This document shows positions 1 to 8,382 of a DNA stretch of 64,000 nt, one piece after another. Position 1 is the stretch's first letter; each line of letters begins with the position of its first letter. Position numbers and translations under genes: made by a program. The notes beneath the pieces were generated by a model, which worked only from the letters and a program-made list of their open reading frames with translations, was not told the origin of the DNA and did not search any database. Origin of the DNA: Candidatus Latescibacterota bacterium. GTDB lineage: Bacteria; JAAXHH01. The stretch covers positions 1,001,330 through 1,065,329 of the forward strand of contig JAJEEG010000006.1 of assembly GCA_022821085.1 (NCBI GenBank), read 5' to 3'.

Positions 1-2
1 CG

Positions 3-1109
3 GGTGATCCTCCAGCCTCCAAGGTGACGCGAAGGGCGGAGATGGCGCATTTCGACGAGCGTCTCGACGTCTCCGCTTTCGAAAACCGAACGCGGGCCAT
101 GCTGAAGATCCAGGACGGCTGTGATCAATTCTGCTCGTTCTGCATCATTCCCTGGGCCCGCGGCCGGCATCGAAGCCTGCCTCCGGACACCGTGATGCGC
201 CAGGTTCAGACCCTGGTGGACCGAGGTTACGCCGAGATCGTAATCACCGGCGTACATCTCGGCGAATACGGCACCGATCTGCCCACGCCCGTCACGCTCA
301 ACGACGTCATTCGTCAAATCCTGGAGCGGACCACGCTGCCCCGCCTGAGGCTGAGTTCTATCTGGCCCACGGCGGTGGACGCGGAACTGATCGACCTGTT
401 CGGAAACCACGCACCGAGGTTGTGCCGTTACACGCACCTGGCCGTGCAACACGGCGACGACCACCTGCTGGAGGCCATGCGCCGGACCTACACGGCTGGT
501 CAGGCTGCGGATGTGGTCGAACGGCTGGTCGACACGGTGCCGGATATCTGTATCGGCGCCGACGTCATGGTCGGATTCCCCGGGGAAACCGACGCCTCCT
601 TCCAACGCATGTACGACTGGCTGGACCGCCAGCCCTACGCGTATTTCCACGTGTTCTCCTATTCCAGGCGGGACCATACCCGGGCCGCCCGCATGCCGGA
701 CCAGGTTCCGCCTTCGACGGCGCGGGAGCGCAGCCGGCTGCTTCGAACGTTGAGCGATCGGAAATCAGCGGCCTATAACAGCCGGTTCAGGGGAAGGAAA
801 CTGCCTGTGTTGGTCGAGGAAGAATTGGATGAAGGGAAGATGACGGGGAGGACGGACCACGGGCTGAGATGCTGGTTCCAGGGAGAGGCGGAGCTTGTAA
901 ATACCTTCGTCGAAGTGGAAGTGGATGCGACCGACGCCCTGGGCGCGACCGGCCGGCTATCCGTACCCGTCGCCCGGGGCGCCGCCGACCGGGTTCCCGT
1001 CGCCGACACGGTACCCGCAATCCGGGGCGCCGCCGCCGACACAGTACCCGCAATCCGGGACGCCGCCGACCGGGTTCCCGTCGCCGCCGCCACCCTTGAA
1101 TTGGATTGA
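3..1109 (+). CDS. mtaB: tRNA (t6A37) methylthiotransferase MtaB, 3' part
   Basis: Radical-SAM enzyme that adds a methylthio group to t6A37 of ANN-decoding tRNAs. The frame is open to the left edge, so the N-terminal MTTase domain lies outside the window. The radical-SAM cluster motif CDQFCSFC is seen with cysteine codons at 120-122, 132-134 and 141-143. The SAM barrel follows, with GVHLGEYG and MVGFPGETD, and then a TRAM-like segment (about 790-960). The C-terminus beyond TRAM is a low-complexity Ala/Pro/Val tail encoded by direct repeats and is unusual for the family. MtaB rather than MiaB or RimO is chosen from the CIIPWARGRHRS context. Confidence in the family is high, in the subfamily good. 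Confidence 0.9.
   Translation, partial: GDPPASKVTRRAEMAHFDERLDVSAFENRTRAMLKIQDGCDQFCSFCIIPWARGRHRSLPPDTVMRQVQTLVDRGYAEIVITGVHLGEYGTDLPTPVTLNDVIRQILERTTLPRLRLSSIWPTAVDAELIDLFGNHAPRLCRYTHLAVQHGDDHLLEAMRRTYTAGQAADVVERLVDTVPDICIGADVMVGFPGETDASFQRMYDWLDRQPYAYFHVFSYSRRDHTRAARMPDQVPPSTARERSRLLRTLSDRKSAAYNSRFRGRKLPVLVEEELDEGKMTGRTDHGLRCWFQGEAELVNTFVEVEVDATDALGATGRLSVPVARGAADRVPVADTVPAIRGAAADTVPAIRDAADRVPVAAATLELD
980..1085 (+). repeat. Direct repeats in the mtaB tail
   Basis: A 25-base unit occurs at 980-1004 and is repeated exactly at 1061-1085. A 22-base unit at 1005-1026 is repeated with one mismatch at 1038-1059. All copies keep the mtaB reading frame and give the repeated Ala-Asp-Arg-Val-Pro-Val and Asp-Thr-Val-Pro-Ala-Ile tail. 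Confidence 0.85.
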
Positions 1110-1135
1110 CAGAAGAAGCAACCGCCCGTTATATT
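1106..1135 (+). promoter_or_regulatory. Sigma-70-type promoter of tRNA-Arg
   Basis: TTGACA at 1106-1111, 18-base spacer, TATATT at 1130-1135. The predicted start near 1142 lies about 10 bases before the mature tRNA 5' end. The -35 box overlaps the mtaB stop codon. Confidence 0.7.
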
Positions 1136-1152
1136 GCGGGCTGGAAAGTCCT

Positions 1153-1226
1153 GCGCCAGTAGCTCAGCTGGATAGAGCGACGGCCTCCGGAGCCGTAGGT
1201 CAGAGGTTCGAATCCTCTCTGGCGTA
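1153..1226 (+). tRNA. tRNA-Arg (anticodon CCG)
   Basis: A full cloverleaf can be folded by eye. Acceptor stem is 1153-1159 with 1219-1225, with a G-U first pair. D-stem is GCTC/GAGC. Anticodon stem is ACGGC/GCCGT with loop CTCCGGA, placing anticodon CCG at 1187-1189. The T-arm has the GGTTCGAATCC loop region and A1226 is the discriminator. CCA is not encoded. It reads CGG arginine codons. Its 3' end lies 70 bases from the 3' end of a convergent recombinase gene. Confidence 0.95.
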
Positions 1227-1295
1227 TATCCCCCAGGTTCAGTCCTTCTCCCCGGTTCGGATCCACTCGTCCCCGGACCAGTCCCGCTCTCCGTA

Positions 1296-2045
1296 TCAGC
1301 CCTGCTCTCCGGCCGGGTCGCCTTCCTCTTCTTCAGCGAGGTAGAGTTCGTTATTCAGCAGGTACCGGACCGTGGACGCGTACCAGCGGGTTTCCTTTGA
1401 AACCGCCGCGGCGCGCTTGGTAGGGATCGCCATATCGTTGAGTTCCTCCGCGATACTGCGCAGGCTCCTGCCCTGGGTTCGCCACTGCTTCACCTGCCGG
1501 ATGATCTCCTGCTCCCTGGCGTTGGGCACCAGTTGGTTGCCGGACAGGTCGTAACCGTAGGGGACCGCGCCATAGACGAACCGGTTGTTCTTCTTAAGCC
1601 GTATCCGGTTCCTCGTCCGCTCGGCGGGCAGGTCGTGGGCCATCCCGGCGAGCACATTGAGCGTGCTCATGACCAGCTTGCCCTGCTCCTGGTCGGTGCG
1701 GACGGACCGGCCGTCGAGGTCGAGGATGTGGCACGCGATGTCCTCGCCGGACCAGGCCGCGAGGCAGCCCGACATTTCCGCCGCGGACCTGAACAACCGG
1801 TCGAACCGCCAGAGGACGACATGCTGGATGCCCTTCGATTCGACCATATCGACCAGGTCCCGGCCACCCAGCCGTTCCTCGAGCGGAATGAACGCTTCGA
1901 CACGGATATCGCGTATCACCAGCATGATGTCGAGGTCGTTTTCCGCGCAGTAGGCGCGAAGCCGTTTCTCCTGGTCCGCTCTTCGAAAGGGATGCTTCCG
2001 GGTCTCCATCGAGCCGACCCTGATATAGCAAACCGCCTTGTTCAT
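1296..2045 (-). CDS. Short serine recombinase-family protein
   Basis: A 249-residue protein with a resolvase-type N-terminal domain (YIRVGSME at about 7-14, WRFDRLFRS near 80) followed by a recombinase domain (VPYGYDLSG, LVPNAREQEII, SIAEELNDMAIPTKR, STVRYLLNNELY). In the family the nucleophilic serine directly follows RV; here that position is Gly11 and a serine is one residue later, so activity is doubtful. It is about half the length of large serine integrases and lacks a zinc-ribbon/coiled-coil C-terminus, ending in an acidic tail. It is convergent with tRNA-Arg. It may be a remnant of an integrated element or a domesticated DNA-binding protein. Confidence 0.75.
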   Translation of the reverse strand: MNKAVCYIRVGSMETRKHPFRRADQEKRLRAYCAENDLDIMLVIRDIRVEAFIPLEERLGGRDLVDMVESKGIQHVVLWRFDRLFRSAAEMSGCLAAWSGEDIACHILDLDGRSVRTDQEQGKLVMSTLNVLAGMAHDLPAERTRNRIRLKKNNRFVYGAVPYGYDLSGNQLVPNAREQEIIRQVKQWRTQGRSLRSIAEELNDMAIPTKRAAAVSKETRWYASTVRYLLNNELYLAEEEEGDPAGEQG

Positions 2046-2182
2046 CCGGCGCCTCCTGGACGGTCTGGACCGTGCGATTGACTTGTCCCTTCAGGACTAA
2101 ACATATTTTGTGTCTTTTCGTGATCCAAGGACTTTTTTGGGGCCGCCCGGAACGGGCCGGGAATCGACGTAAAACTTTTTGC

Positions 2183-2211
2183 TTGCTTGGTTTAATGTGC
2201 CCCCATATATT
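2183..2211 (+). promoter_or_regulatory. Promoter of the rimP-nusA-infB operon
   Basis: TTGCTT at 2183-2188, exactly 17 bases, TATATT at 2206-2211. Predicted transcript start is near 2218, just upstream of a terminator hairpin and about 75 bases before rimP. Confidence 0.6.
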
Positions 2212-2228
2212 AGAGTGGTGCTGCAGAC

Positions 2229-2257
2229 AGTGGGCGAAGTAGTGCCCGCTTTTTTTT
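2229..2257 (+). terminator. Attenuator-type terminator in the rimP leader
   Basis: Stem AGTGGGC (2229-2235) pairs with GCCCGCT (2244-2250) around an 8-base loop and runs directly into eight T residues (2250-2257). It lies between the promoter and rimP, so transcription must read through it to express the whole operon. Short G/C hairpins with a U-tract at this place are common in front of rimP-nusA in other bacteria. Control by NusA or elongation factors is inference. Confidence 0.7.
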
Positions 2258-2291
2258 GTGTGTTTTTCGTGCTGGAACTCGAAAATACGCG

Positions 2292-2774
2292 ATGGAAACT
2301 GACCGCGATTCGATCGTCCGGATCGTCTCTTCGCTCGCCGGTCCGATCATCGACGAAGCCGGGTTCGAACAGGTGGATTTGGAACTGGCGGGCAGGCAGG
2401 GAAGTTACGTCCTCAGGCTGTTGATCGACAAGCCGGGCGGCGTTACGATCAACGACTGCGCAAAGGTAAACCGAGAACTGTCCAGCCTGCTCGATCTGGA
2501 AGACCCCATTCCATCCCGCTATACGCTCGAAGTCTCTTCACCAGGTCTCGACCGGCCGTTCAAGACGGAAAGAGACTTCCGCAGGGCCCTGGGAAAACGG
2601 GTCAAGGTCATATCCGCGGACGAAAACGGCGGATCGGTCACCCGGGTGGGTCTGCTCGAAGGCATCGAGGCCGGTACGGTTGAAATCGTCTGCGGCGAGG
2701 AGAAGCATCGCATACCCGTCGCAAGCATCAGGAAAGCCCACCGTGAACTGGAATACGGATGGGACAGAGGTTAG
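2292..2774 (+). CDS. rimP: Ribosome maturation factor RimP
   Basis: Assists 30S subunit maturation. The protein is 160 residues, normal for the family. The N-terminal alpha/beta domain has LVSSLAGPIIDEAGFEQVDLEL-like spacing, then LRLLIDKPGGVTINDC and YTLEVSSPGLDRPFKTERDF, both strong RimP signatures, followed by the SH3-like C-terminal domain. The ATG at 2292 was chosen because the protein then starts at the usual family position; the frame is open a little further upstream but into the terminator leader. First gene of the operon and 18 bases from nusA. No strong ribosome binding site is visible. Confidence 0.95.
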   Translation: METDRDSIVRIVSSLAGPIIDEAGFEQVDLELAGRQGSYVLRLLIDKPGGVTINDCAKVNRELSSLLDLEDPIPSRYTLEVSSPGLDRPFKTERDFRRALGKRVKVISADENGGSVTRVGLLEGIEAGTVEIVCGEEKHRIPVASIRKAHRELEYGWDRG

Positions 2775-2792
2775 GAGAGGGAGCCCCAGGTA

Positions 2793-4052
2793 ATGAATTA
2801 CGAGGTCATTGAGGCGCTGGCGCAGATCATACGAGAGAAAAACGTGGAGCGTGAAGTGGTCTGGGACACGGTGAAGACCGGTCTGGTCACGGCGGCCAAG
2901 AAGCGATTCGGCACCGGCGACGACAACGTCGACGTACGTGTCGACGAAAAACTGGGCACGATCGAGATGTCGGCCGTCTGGGACGTCGTGGAAGAGGTGG
3001 AGGACCCCGAAACGCAAATCACCCTCGATGCCGCGCTGAATATCAATCCGGAGGCGGAAGTCGGCGGCCGGGTCGAACAGGAACTGTCCTTCGAGGAGTT
3101 CGGGCGCAACGCCATACAGGCGGTCAAGCAGGTCGTCGTGCAGCGCGTACGGGAAGCGGAACGCGAAAACGTCTACGAACTGTACAAGGATCGGGTCAAC
3201 GAAATCGTAATCGGCAGCGTGCAGCAGGTGGACCGGGGCAATATCATCGTGAAGATCGAGCGCACCGAGGCGCTGCTGCCCTGGCGCGAGCAGATACGTC
3301 GGGAAAGATACCGCCAGGGCGAGACCATCCGCGCCTTCATCCTCGACGTGCAGAACGCAATAAAGGGCCCGCAGGTCATTCTTTCGCGGAGCTGCGAGGC
3401 GTTCCTGGAATTGCTGTTCCGAATGGAGGTGCCGGAGATCCACGAGGGCATCGTGGAAATCAAGGCGTCCGCGCGGGAGCCGGGCGACCGGTCCAAGATC
3501 GCCGTCCTTTCACACGATGACCGGGTCGACGCCGTCGGCGCGTGCGTGGGCATGAAGGGCACGCGGGTACAGGCGGTCGTCCGCGAACTCAACAACGAGC
3601 GGATCGACATCGTGCCGTGGAGCAACGACCCGTCCGCCTTCGTTACCCAGGCGCTGCGTCCCGCCGAAGTGGCCCAGGTCCAGATCCTGGACATCGAGAA
3701 GAAGGACATGCGCGTGGTCGTCGAGGATGACCAACTCTCGCTGGCCATCGGAAAGGCGGGGCAGAACGCCCGGCTTGCCGTCAAGCTTACCGGATGGAAC
3801 ATCGACCTGATCAAGCGCTCGGATCTCGAGAAGCAGCTCATTTCCGAGACCTTCGGCGCGGACGATAGCGATGGGGAAGAAGCCGGGTCGCTCGCCGATA
3901 TCGACGGCATTTCCGAGAAGCTGCGCCAGAAGCTCGAAGACGCCGGCTACACGACAGTGGAGTCCCTGCAAGAGGCCACCGCCGACGACCTGCAGTCCAT
4001 ATCCGGGATCGGCGGCGTGACGGCCGACAAGATCATGACGGCGGTTCAGTGA
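2793..4052 (+). CDS. nusA: Transcription termination/antitermination factor NusA
   Basis: RNA polymerase-binding elongation factor acting in pausing, termination and antitermination. At 419 residues it has the N-terminal RNAP-binding domain (1-125), an S1 domain (about 135-200), two KH domains (VGMKGTRVQAVVRELNNERIDIV near 250; LAIGKAGQNARLAVKLTGW near 315) and a C-terminal helix-hairpin-helix segment (ADIDGISEKLRQKLEDAG, SISGIGGVTADKI). The helix-hairpin-helix tail replaces the acidic repeats of the E. coli protein. A purine-rich AGGAGAGGGAG precedes the ATG. It overlaps the possible upstream start of the next gene. Confidence 0.97.
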   Translation: MNYEVIEALAQIIREKNVEREVVWDTVKTGLVTAAKKRFGTGDDNVDVRVDEKLGTIEMSAVWDVVEEVEDPETQITLDAALNINPEAEVGGRVEQELSFEEFGRNAIQAVKQVVVQRVREAERENVYELYKDRVNEIVIGSVQQVDRGNIIVKIERTEALLPWREQIRRERYRQGETIRAFILDVQNAIKGPQVILSRSCEAFLELLFRMEVPEIHEGIVEIKASAREPGDRSKIAVLSHDDRVDAVGACVGMKGTRVQAVVRELNNERIDIVPWSNDPSAFVTQALRPAEVAQVQILDIEKKDMRVVVEDDQLSLAIGKAGQNARLAVKLTGWNIDLIKRSDLEKQLISETFGADDSDGEEAGSLADIDGISEKLRQKLEDAGYTTVESLQEATADDLQSISGIGGVTADKIMTAVQ

Positions 4053-4072
4053 AGGTCAGGGGTAATTCAACG

Positions 4073-4399
4073 ATGCAGCGTAACGATCAACGCTCCGTGA
4101 CCGGACTCCTGGGCCTCGGCGTGCGCGCCGGCCAGGTAAGGGGCGGCGCGGAAGCCGTCAAGAAGTCCATACACGGCGGGAAGTCCCGGCTGGTCATCCT
4201 GGCCGGGGATGCCTCCGAGGGGACGAAGCGTTCATTCAGAAGACTGGCCGGTGCCCGGGGCGTACCCGTACTCGAATGTCACACCCGTCTGGAACTGGGC
4301 GCGTGCCTGGACCGGGCGCCCATGGCGGTGCTGTCCATTTCGGACCGGCACCTGGCCAGCGGAATGCTGAAGAAAGCGACTCCGGAAGGAAACGATTAG
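4073..4399 (+). CDS. L7Ae/L30e-family RNA-binding protein (YlxQ-like)
   Basis: Small protein of the L7Ae/L30e/S12e fold, placed between nusA and infB exactly where ylxQ lies in other bacteria. Visible signatures are GLLGLGVRAGQVRGGAEAV near the start and a basic KSRLVILAGDASEGTKR segment, then a loop region ending with a conserved AVLSISDRHLASG. The ATG at 4073 (about 108 residues) has AGGGG ten bases upstream; a GTG at 4049 overlapping the nusA stop is the alternative. The gene ylxR (rnpM), normally directly upstream, is absent. Role in RNA or RNase P biology is known for relatives only. Confidence 0.85.
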   Translation: MQRNDQRSVTGLLGLGVRAGQVRGGAEAVKKSIHGGKSRLVILAGDASEGTKRSFRRLAGARGVPVLECHTRLELGACLDRAPMAVLSISDRHLASGMLKKATPEGND

Positions 4400-4403
4400 G
4401 CAT

Positions 4404-6665
4404 ATGGCGTCAAAGAGAATCTACGAAGTAGCCAAGCAGTACAACATATCGAGCAACGCGCTCGTCCAGATGCTCCGTGATCTGAACCACACGGTCAAGA
4501 GCCATATGAGCATCATGGACGAGAAGATGGTCCTCGACGTCAACATGCGGTTCGAGCAGGAGAAACTGGCGGCCCGGGAGGAACAGGACCGCAAGAAGAA
4601 GATGGCCGCGTCGGACACGGCCGCCAAGCCGAAGACCGTGAAGGAGGGCCCGAGCCGGGCCCGGCCGAAGACGGAAGCGGGAAAGCCGGCCAGGAAGGAC
4701 GGAACCTCCACCACCCGGGTGGAAAAGGGTGATGGAGACGCGCGCGGGCGCCGCCGTCGATCCAAGAAGAAAAAGAAGGCGAAGGTCGACCAGAAGGAAG
4801 TGGAAGCCAGCGTACGCCGGACCATCGCGCAGATGGACAGCACCCGAACGCGCCGCCGCCGTCGCCGTGGCGACCGGGAGGATGACGAAGCCGGCGACGA
4901 GGCCGTGAGCGTCATACGGGTACCCGAGTTCATTTCGGCCGGTGAGCTGGCCGAGCACCTTTCCGTCACCCCGACGGAAATCGTCTCGAAATGCCTGCAG
5001 CTCGGACTCATGATCACGATCAACCAGCGGCTGGACATGGACACCCTGATGACCGTCGCGTCCGAGTTCGGTTTCGAAATCGAGGAGCAGTCCGAGTACG
5101 GCCTCGAGTATATCGAAGACGAGGAAGAAGAGGACGAAGGCGTTCTCGAGTCCCGTCCCCCGGTCGTCACCATCATGGGACACGTGGACCACGGCAAGAC
5201 CTCCCTCCTCGACTACATCCGCAAGAGCAACGTGATCGCCGGCGAGGCCGGGGGCATCACGCAGCATATCGGCGCCTACGAAGTCGACCTGGAAAGCGGG
5301 CAGATTACTTTCCTGGACACGCCGGGTCACGAGGCCTTTTCCGCCATGCGCGCCCGGGGCACGCAGGTCACCGACATCGTCATACTCGTGGTGGCGGCGG
5401 ACGAGGAAGTCATGCCGCAGACCATCGAGGCCATCGACCACGCCAAGGCCGCCGAAGTCCCCATCATCATCGCGCTGAACAAGATGGACCTCGAAACGGC
5501 CCGTCCCGACCGCATCAAGGAACAGCTGAGCCAGCGCGGTCTTCTGGTGGAGGACTGGGGCGGCGACGTCATCGCCTGCGAAGTGTCTGCCCTGACCGGA
5601 GCGGGCGTGGACCACATCCTTGAAATGGTGCTGCTGCAGTCGGAAATGCTGGATTTGAAAGCGAATCCCGACAGGCGGGCACAGGGCGTGGTCGTGGAGG
5701 CGGAACTGGACCGCGGCCGCGGAACGCTCGCCACCGTCCTCATCCAGCAAGGTACGCTGCGGGTCGGCGACTCGTTCGTGGCAGGCCAGTTCAGCGGACG
5801 GGTCAGGGCGCTGCTCAACGAAAGAGGCGTGCGGATCGGGGATGCGGGACCGTCGGTACCTGTGCAGATCATGGGATTCTCGGGCATGCCCCAGGTCGGC
5901 GACTCCTTCGCCGTCGTGGAATCGGAATCGCTGGCGAGGGAGATCGGCAACCGGCGCCGGCAGATGCGCAGGGAGCACGAGTTCCGCCAGGCCAGGCCCA
6001 TCACACTGGAAGACATATACGACCAGATCAAGGAAGGCGAGATACAGGAACTGCCCGTCATCGTCAAGGGCGATGTGGGAGGTTCAGTGGAAGCGTTGAG
6101 CGATTCGCTGCTGCGCCTCGAGAACGACGAGGTCAAGATCCGGATCATCCATACGGGCATCGGGGCCATCAACGAATCCGACGTCCTGCTCGCCACGGCT
6201 TCCAACGCCATAATCATCGGATTTCACGTACAGCCCAACGCCCAGGCGAGGGCGCTGGCCGAGCGGGAGAAAGTCGACATTCGCCTGTACGATATCATCT
6301 ATCGCGTCATTCAGGACGTCACGGACGCCCTGGAAGGCATGTTGAAACCGGATATCGAAGAACAGGTCGTGGGCGTTGTGGAAGTGAGAGAGATATTCAG
6401 GGCGCCGCGTGTCGGAACGATCGCGGGCTGCTACGTCCAGTCCGGCAACGTGACCCGTAACGCCAGCATCCGGCTCATACGCGACGGAATCGTCGTCTAC
6501 GAGAGCACGGTAGGTTCGCTGCGCCGGTTCAAGGAGGACGTTCGCGAGGTACAGTCCGGGTTCGAATGCGGCCTGACCGTCGACGGGTTCCAGGATATCA
6601 AGCAGGACGATACCATCGAGGTCTACGAGACCCGGGAAGTCGCCCGGCAACTGCAGACGCGTTGA
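4404..6665 (+). CDS. infB: Translation initiation factor IF-2
   Basis: GTPase that places initiator tRNA on the 30S subunit and promotes subunit joining. The protein is 753 residues. An IF2-N winged domain (1-52) precedes a Lys/Arg/Glu-rich linker (about 60-165, including runs of basic residues), a second IF2-N-like module (VIRVPEFISAGELAEHL), then the G domain with GHVDHGKTS (about 259), DTPGHEAF and NKMD, and domains II-IV. Complete and in the expected operon position. The start follows an AGGAAACGATTAGGC leader 4 bases after the ylxQ stop. Confidence 0.98.
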   Translation: MASKRIYEVAKQYNISSNALVQMLRDLNHTVKSHMSIMDEKMVLDVNMRFEQEKLAAREEQDRKKKMAASDTAAKPKTVKEGPSRARPKTEAGKPARKDGTSTTRVEKGDGDARGRRRRSKKKKKAKVDQKEVEASVRRTIAQMDSTRTRRRRRRGDREDDEAGDEAVSVIRVPEFISAGELAEHLSVTPTEIVSKCLQLGLMITINQRLDMDTLMTVASEFGFEIEEQSEYGLEYIEDEEEEDEGVLESRPPVVTIMGHVDHGKTSLLDYIRKSNVIAGEAGGITQHIGAYEVDLESGQITFLDTPGHEAFSAMRARGTQVTDIVILVVAADEEVMPQTIEAIDHAKAAEVPIIIALNKMDLETARPDRIKEQLSQRGLLVEDWGGDVIACEVSALTGAGVDHILEMVLLQSEMLDLKANPDRRAQGVVVEAELDRGRGTLATVLIQQGTLRVGDSFVAGQFSGRVRALLNERGVRIGDAGPSVPVQIMGFSGMPQVGDSFAVVESESLAREIGNRRRQMRREHEFRQARPITLEDIYDQIKEGEIQELPVIVKGDVGGSVEALSDSLLRLENDEVKIRIIHTGIGAINESDVLLATASNAIIIGFHVQPNAQARALAEREKVDIRLYDIIYRVIQDVTDALEGMLKPDIEEQVVGVVEVREIFRAPRVGTIAGCYVQSGNVTRNASIRLIRDGIVVYESTVGSLRRFKEDVREVQSGFECGLTVDGFQDIKQDDTIEVYETREVARQLQTR

Positions 6666-6672
6666 TTGAATC

Positions 6673-6972
6673 ATGATCGTAGGGTTGTGCCGAATCGACC
6701 TGTTTCTGCCCGAAAGCCGTTCGCTGAAGGCCAAGAGGCAGGTGATCAAGGGGCTCAAGGACCGGATCCGAAATCGATTCAACGTGTCGGTTGCCGAGGT
6801 GGAGCACCAATCCCTATGGCAGCGGGCCACCCTCGGACTCGCGATGGTTTCCGAAGAGAAGGGTTACATCGACCGGACGCTGCGGCAGGTGCTGAATCTG
6901 GTCCAGGCGGAACCCAGGCTGCTGGTACTGGATCATGCCATCGAGTGGAACCAGGGGCCCGAGGAGCGGTAA
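6673..6972 (+). CDS. DUF503 family protein (YlxP-like)
   Basis: A 99-residue protein of the DUF503/YlxP family, found between infB and rbfA in many bacteria. Signatures are MIVGLCRIDLFLPESRSLK at the start, KGLKDRIRNRFNVSVAEVE, and a conserved hydrophobic VVS-like strand. Role is not established; the location suggests ribosome assembly or translation. Stop codon abuts the rbfA start directly. Confidence 0.9.
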   Translation: MIVGLCRIDLFLPESRSLKAKRQVIKGLKDRIRNRFNVSVAEVEHQSLWQRATLGLAMVSEEKGYIDRTLRQVLNLVQAEPRLLVLDHAIEWNQGPEER

Positions 6973-7377
6973 ATGGCACACCGTCGAACGGCACGGGTGG
7001 CTGACCTGGTCAAACAGGAAGTCAGCCAGATCATTCAGCACGAGATGAAGGATCCCCGTATCGGATTCGTGACGGTGACTTCCGTGGAGGTATCGGTCGA
7101 CCTGAGGCACGCGCGGGTCTATTTCAGCGTGCTCGGTTCGCAGGAGGATCAGAAGGAGAGCCTGGAGGGACTCGAACGGGCGAAGGGGTACATCCGGACG
7201 CAACTCGGCCGGAGGATCAAGCTGAGGCACATTCCGGAACTGCTCTTTCGGTACGACGAGTCGTTCGACTACGCACAGCGTATTTCAAATGTCATGAGGA
7301 GCATAGAAACCACGGACGACGAATCCGGCCGCCAGGCGGACCGGGTCCCGGCGGACCAGGGGGACGACGAAGGCTGA
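6973..7377 (+). CDS. rbfA: 30S ribosome-binding factor RbfA
   Basis: KH-like cold-shock factor that binds the 30S subunit and acts in 16S 5'-end maturation. Signatures are RVADLVKQEVSQIIQHEMKD, GFVTVTSVEVSVDLRHARVY and LGRRIKLRHIPELLFRYDES. It is 134 residues, with a polar C-terminal tail of about 20 residues past the conserved core. The stop overlaps the ribF start (TGATG), suggesting translational coupling. The usual next gene, truB, is missing. Confidence 0.96.
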   Translation: MAHRRTARVADLVKQEVSQIIQHEMKDPRIGFVTVTSVEVSVDLRHARVYFSVLGSQEDQKESLEGLERAKGYIRTQLGRRIKLRHIPELLFRYDESFDYAQRISNVMRSIETTDDESGRQADRVPADQGDDEG

Positions 7378-8306
7378 TGACGGTCCTTCGCTCCGTTGAG
7401 GAAGCCGCAATCCGCTATCCCCGGGCCGTGATCGCCGTCGGCAACTTCGACGGGGTCCACCTGGGGCACGGCGCGATCATCAAGCGGGCGATAGACCGGT
7501 CGGACGCCCTGCGCGCCCCCTGCATGGTCGTGACCTTCGATCCGCATCCACAACTGGTCGTCGGCAGAAAACCGGCTCTGCCGATCCTGACGCCGACGTT
7601 CCGGAAACTGGAGCTGCTGTCGCAATTCGAAATAGATGCCGTGCTCGTTATCCCCTTCACGGACGCGTTTGCCCGGATCGAGGCGGAATCCTTCGTTAAA
7701 GCGACGTATGTAGACACACTGGATATACAGGAGATCGTCGTAGGCTATAGCCACAATTTCGGAAGACACGGACGGGGAGACCGTTTGCTGCTGGATCGGC
7801 TGAGTGCGCGCTACGGTTTCGCGGTCCACGTCGTACAGCCGGTACAGGTGGAAGGAAGGCCGGTTAACAGCAGCCAGATCCGAGCCGTCCTGTCAGAAGG
7901 AGAAATTCACGACGCCGAGCGTCTGCTCGGCCACCCCTACGGAATCACCGGCACCGTGGTCCGCGGGGACGGACGGGGGAGCGCGCTGCGGTTTCCCACC
8001 GCAAACCTGGAAACGCATGACCCCGATGTCCTGATCCCCAAGCGGGGGGTATACGCGGTTCGCGTCGGCCTGGGCGAAAGGGTGCTCAACGGCGTGATGA
8101 ACATCGGCGTCCGGCCCACGTTCGGCCAGGAGGTCGAACACTGCGAAGTGCACATTCTGGATTTCGAAGGGGACCTTTACAACCAGTCCATCCGGGTAGA
8201 ATTCGTCGAGCGTATCCGGGACGAGAAGAGGTTCGAGACCGTCGAAGCGCTCAAAGACCAGATTTCAAAGGACGTGTATACGACGTACAACATGTTGAAA
8301 GCGTGA
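7377..8306 (+). CDS. ribF: Bifunctional riboflavin kinase/FAD synthetase
   Basis: Converts riboflavin to FMN and then FAD. The N-terminal adenylyltransferase domain (about 15-190) has [14 protein letters not shown], the class-I nucleotidyl-transferase motif, and VVTFDPHP. The C-terminal flavokinase domain (about 190-309) has [13 protein letters not shown] and NIGVRPTFG. Length 309 is normal. In most bacteria truB separates rbfA and ribF; here they overlap by one base. Confidence 0.97.
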   Translation: MTVLRSVEEAAIRYPRAVIAVGNFDGVHLGHGAIIKRAIDRSDALRAPCMVVTFDPHPQLVVGRKPALPILTPTFRKLELLSQFEIDAVLVIPFTDAFARIEAESFVKATYVDTLDIQEIVVGYSHNFGRHGRGDRLLLDRLSARYGFAVHVVQPVQVEGRPVNSSQIRAVLSEGEIHDAERLLGHPYGITGTVVRGDGRGSALRFPTANLETHDPDVLIPKRGVYAVRVGLGERVLNGVMNIGVRPTFGQEVEHCEVHILDFEGDLYNQSIRVEFVERIRDEKRFETVEALKDQISKDVYTTYNMLKA

Positions 8307-8313
8307 TCGAGAC

Positions 8314-8334
8314 GGGGGCGCCCGTGGCGCCCCC
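8314..8334. promoter_or_regulatory. Perfect 9-bp hairpin between ribF and rpsO
   Basis: GGGGGCGCC (8314-8322) is an exact inverted repeat of GGCGCCCCC (8326-8334) around a 3-base loop. No T-run follows, so it is not a classical intrinsic terminator. It may be an RNA processing or stability site, or part of the S15 leader; both are guesses. Confidence 0.6.
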
Positions 8335-8382
8335 AGGCCTCCAGGGAACCGGTCACAGTCATTCATTCAAGGAGATCGTTTA

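Noticed and set aside
1296-2045. Complete integrative element at tRNA-Arg
   Set aside because: No second att repeat, cargo or excisionase was found between tRNA and rimP; only the short recombinase is present.
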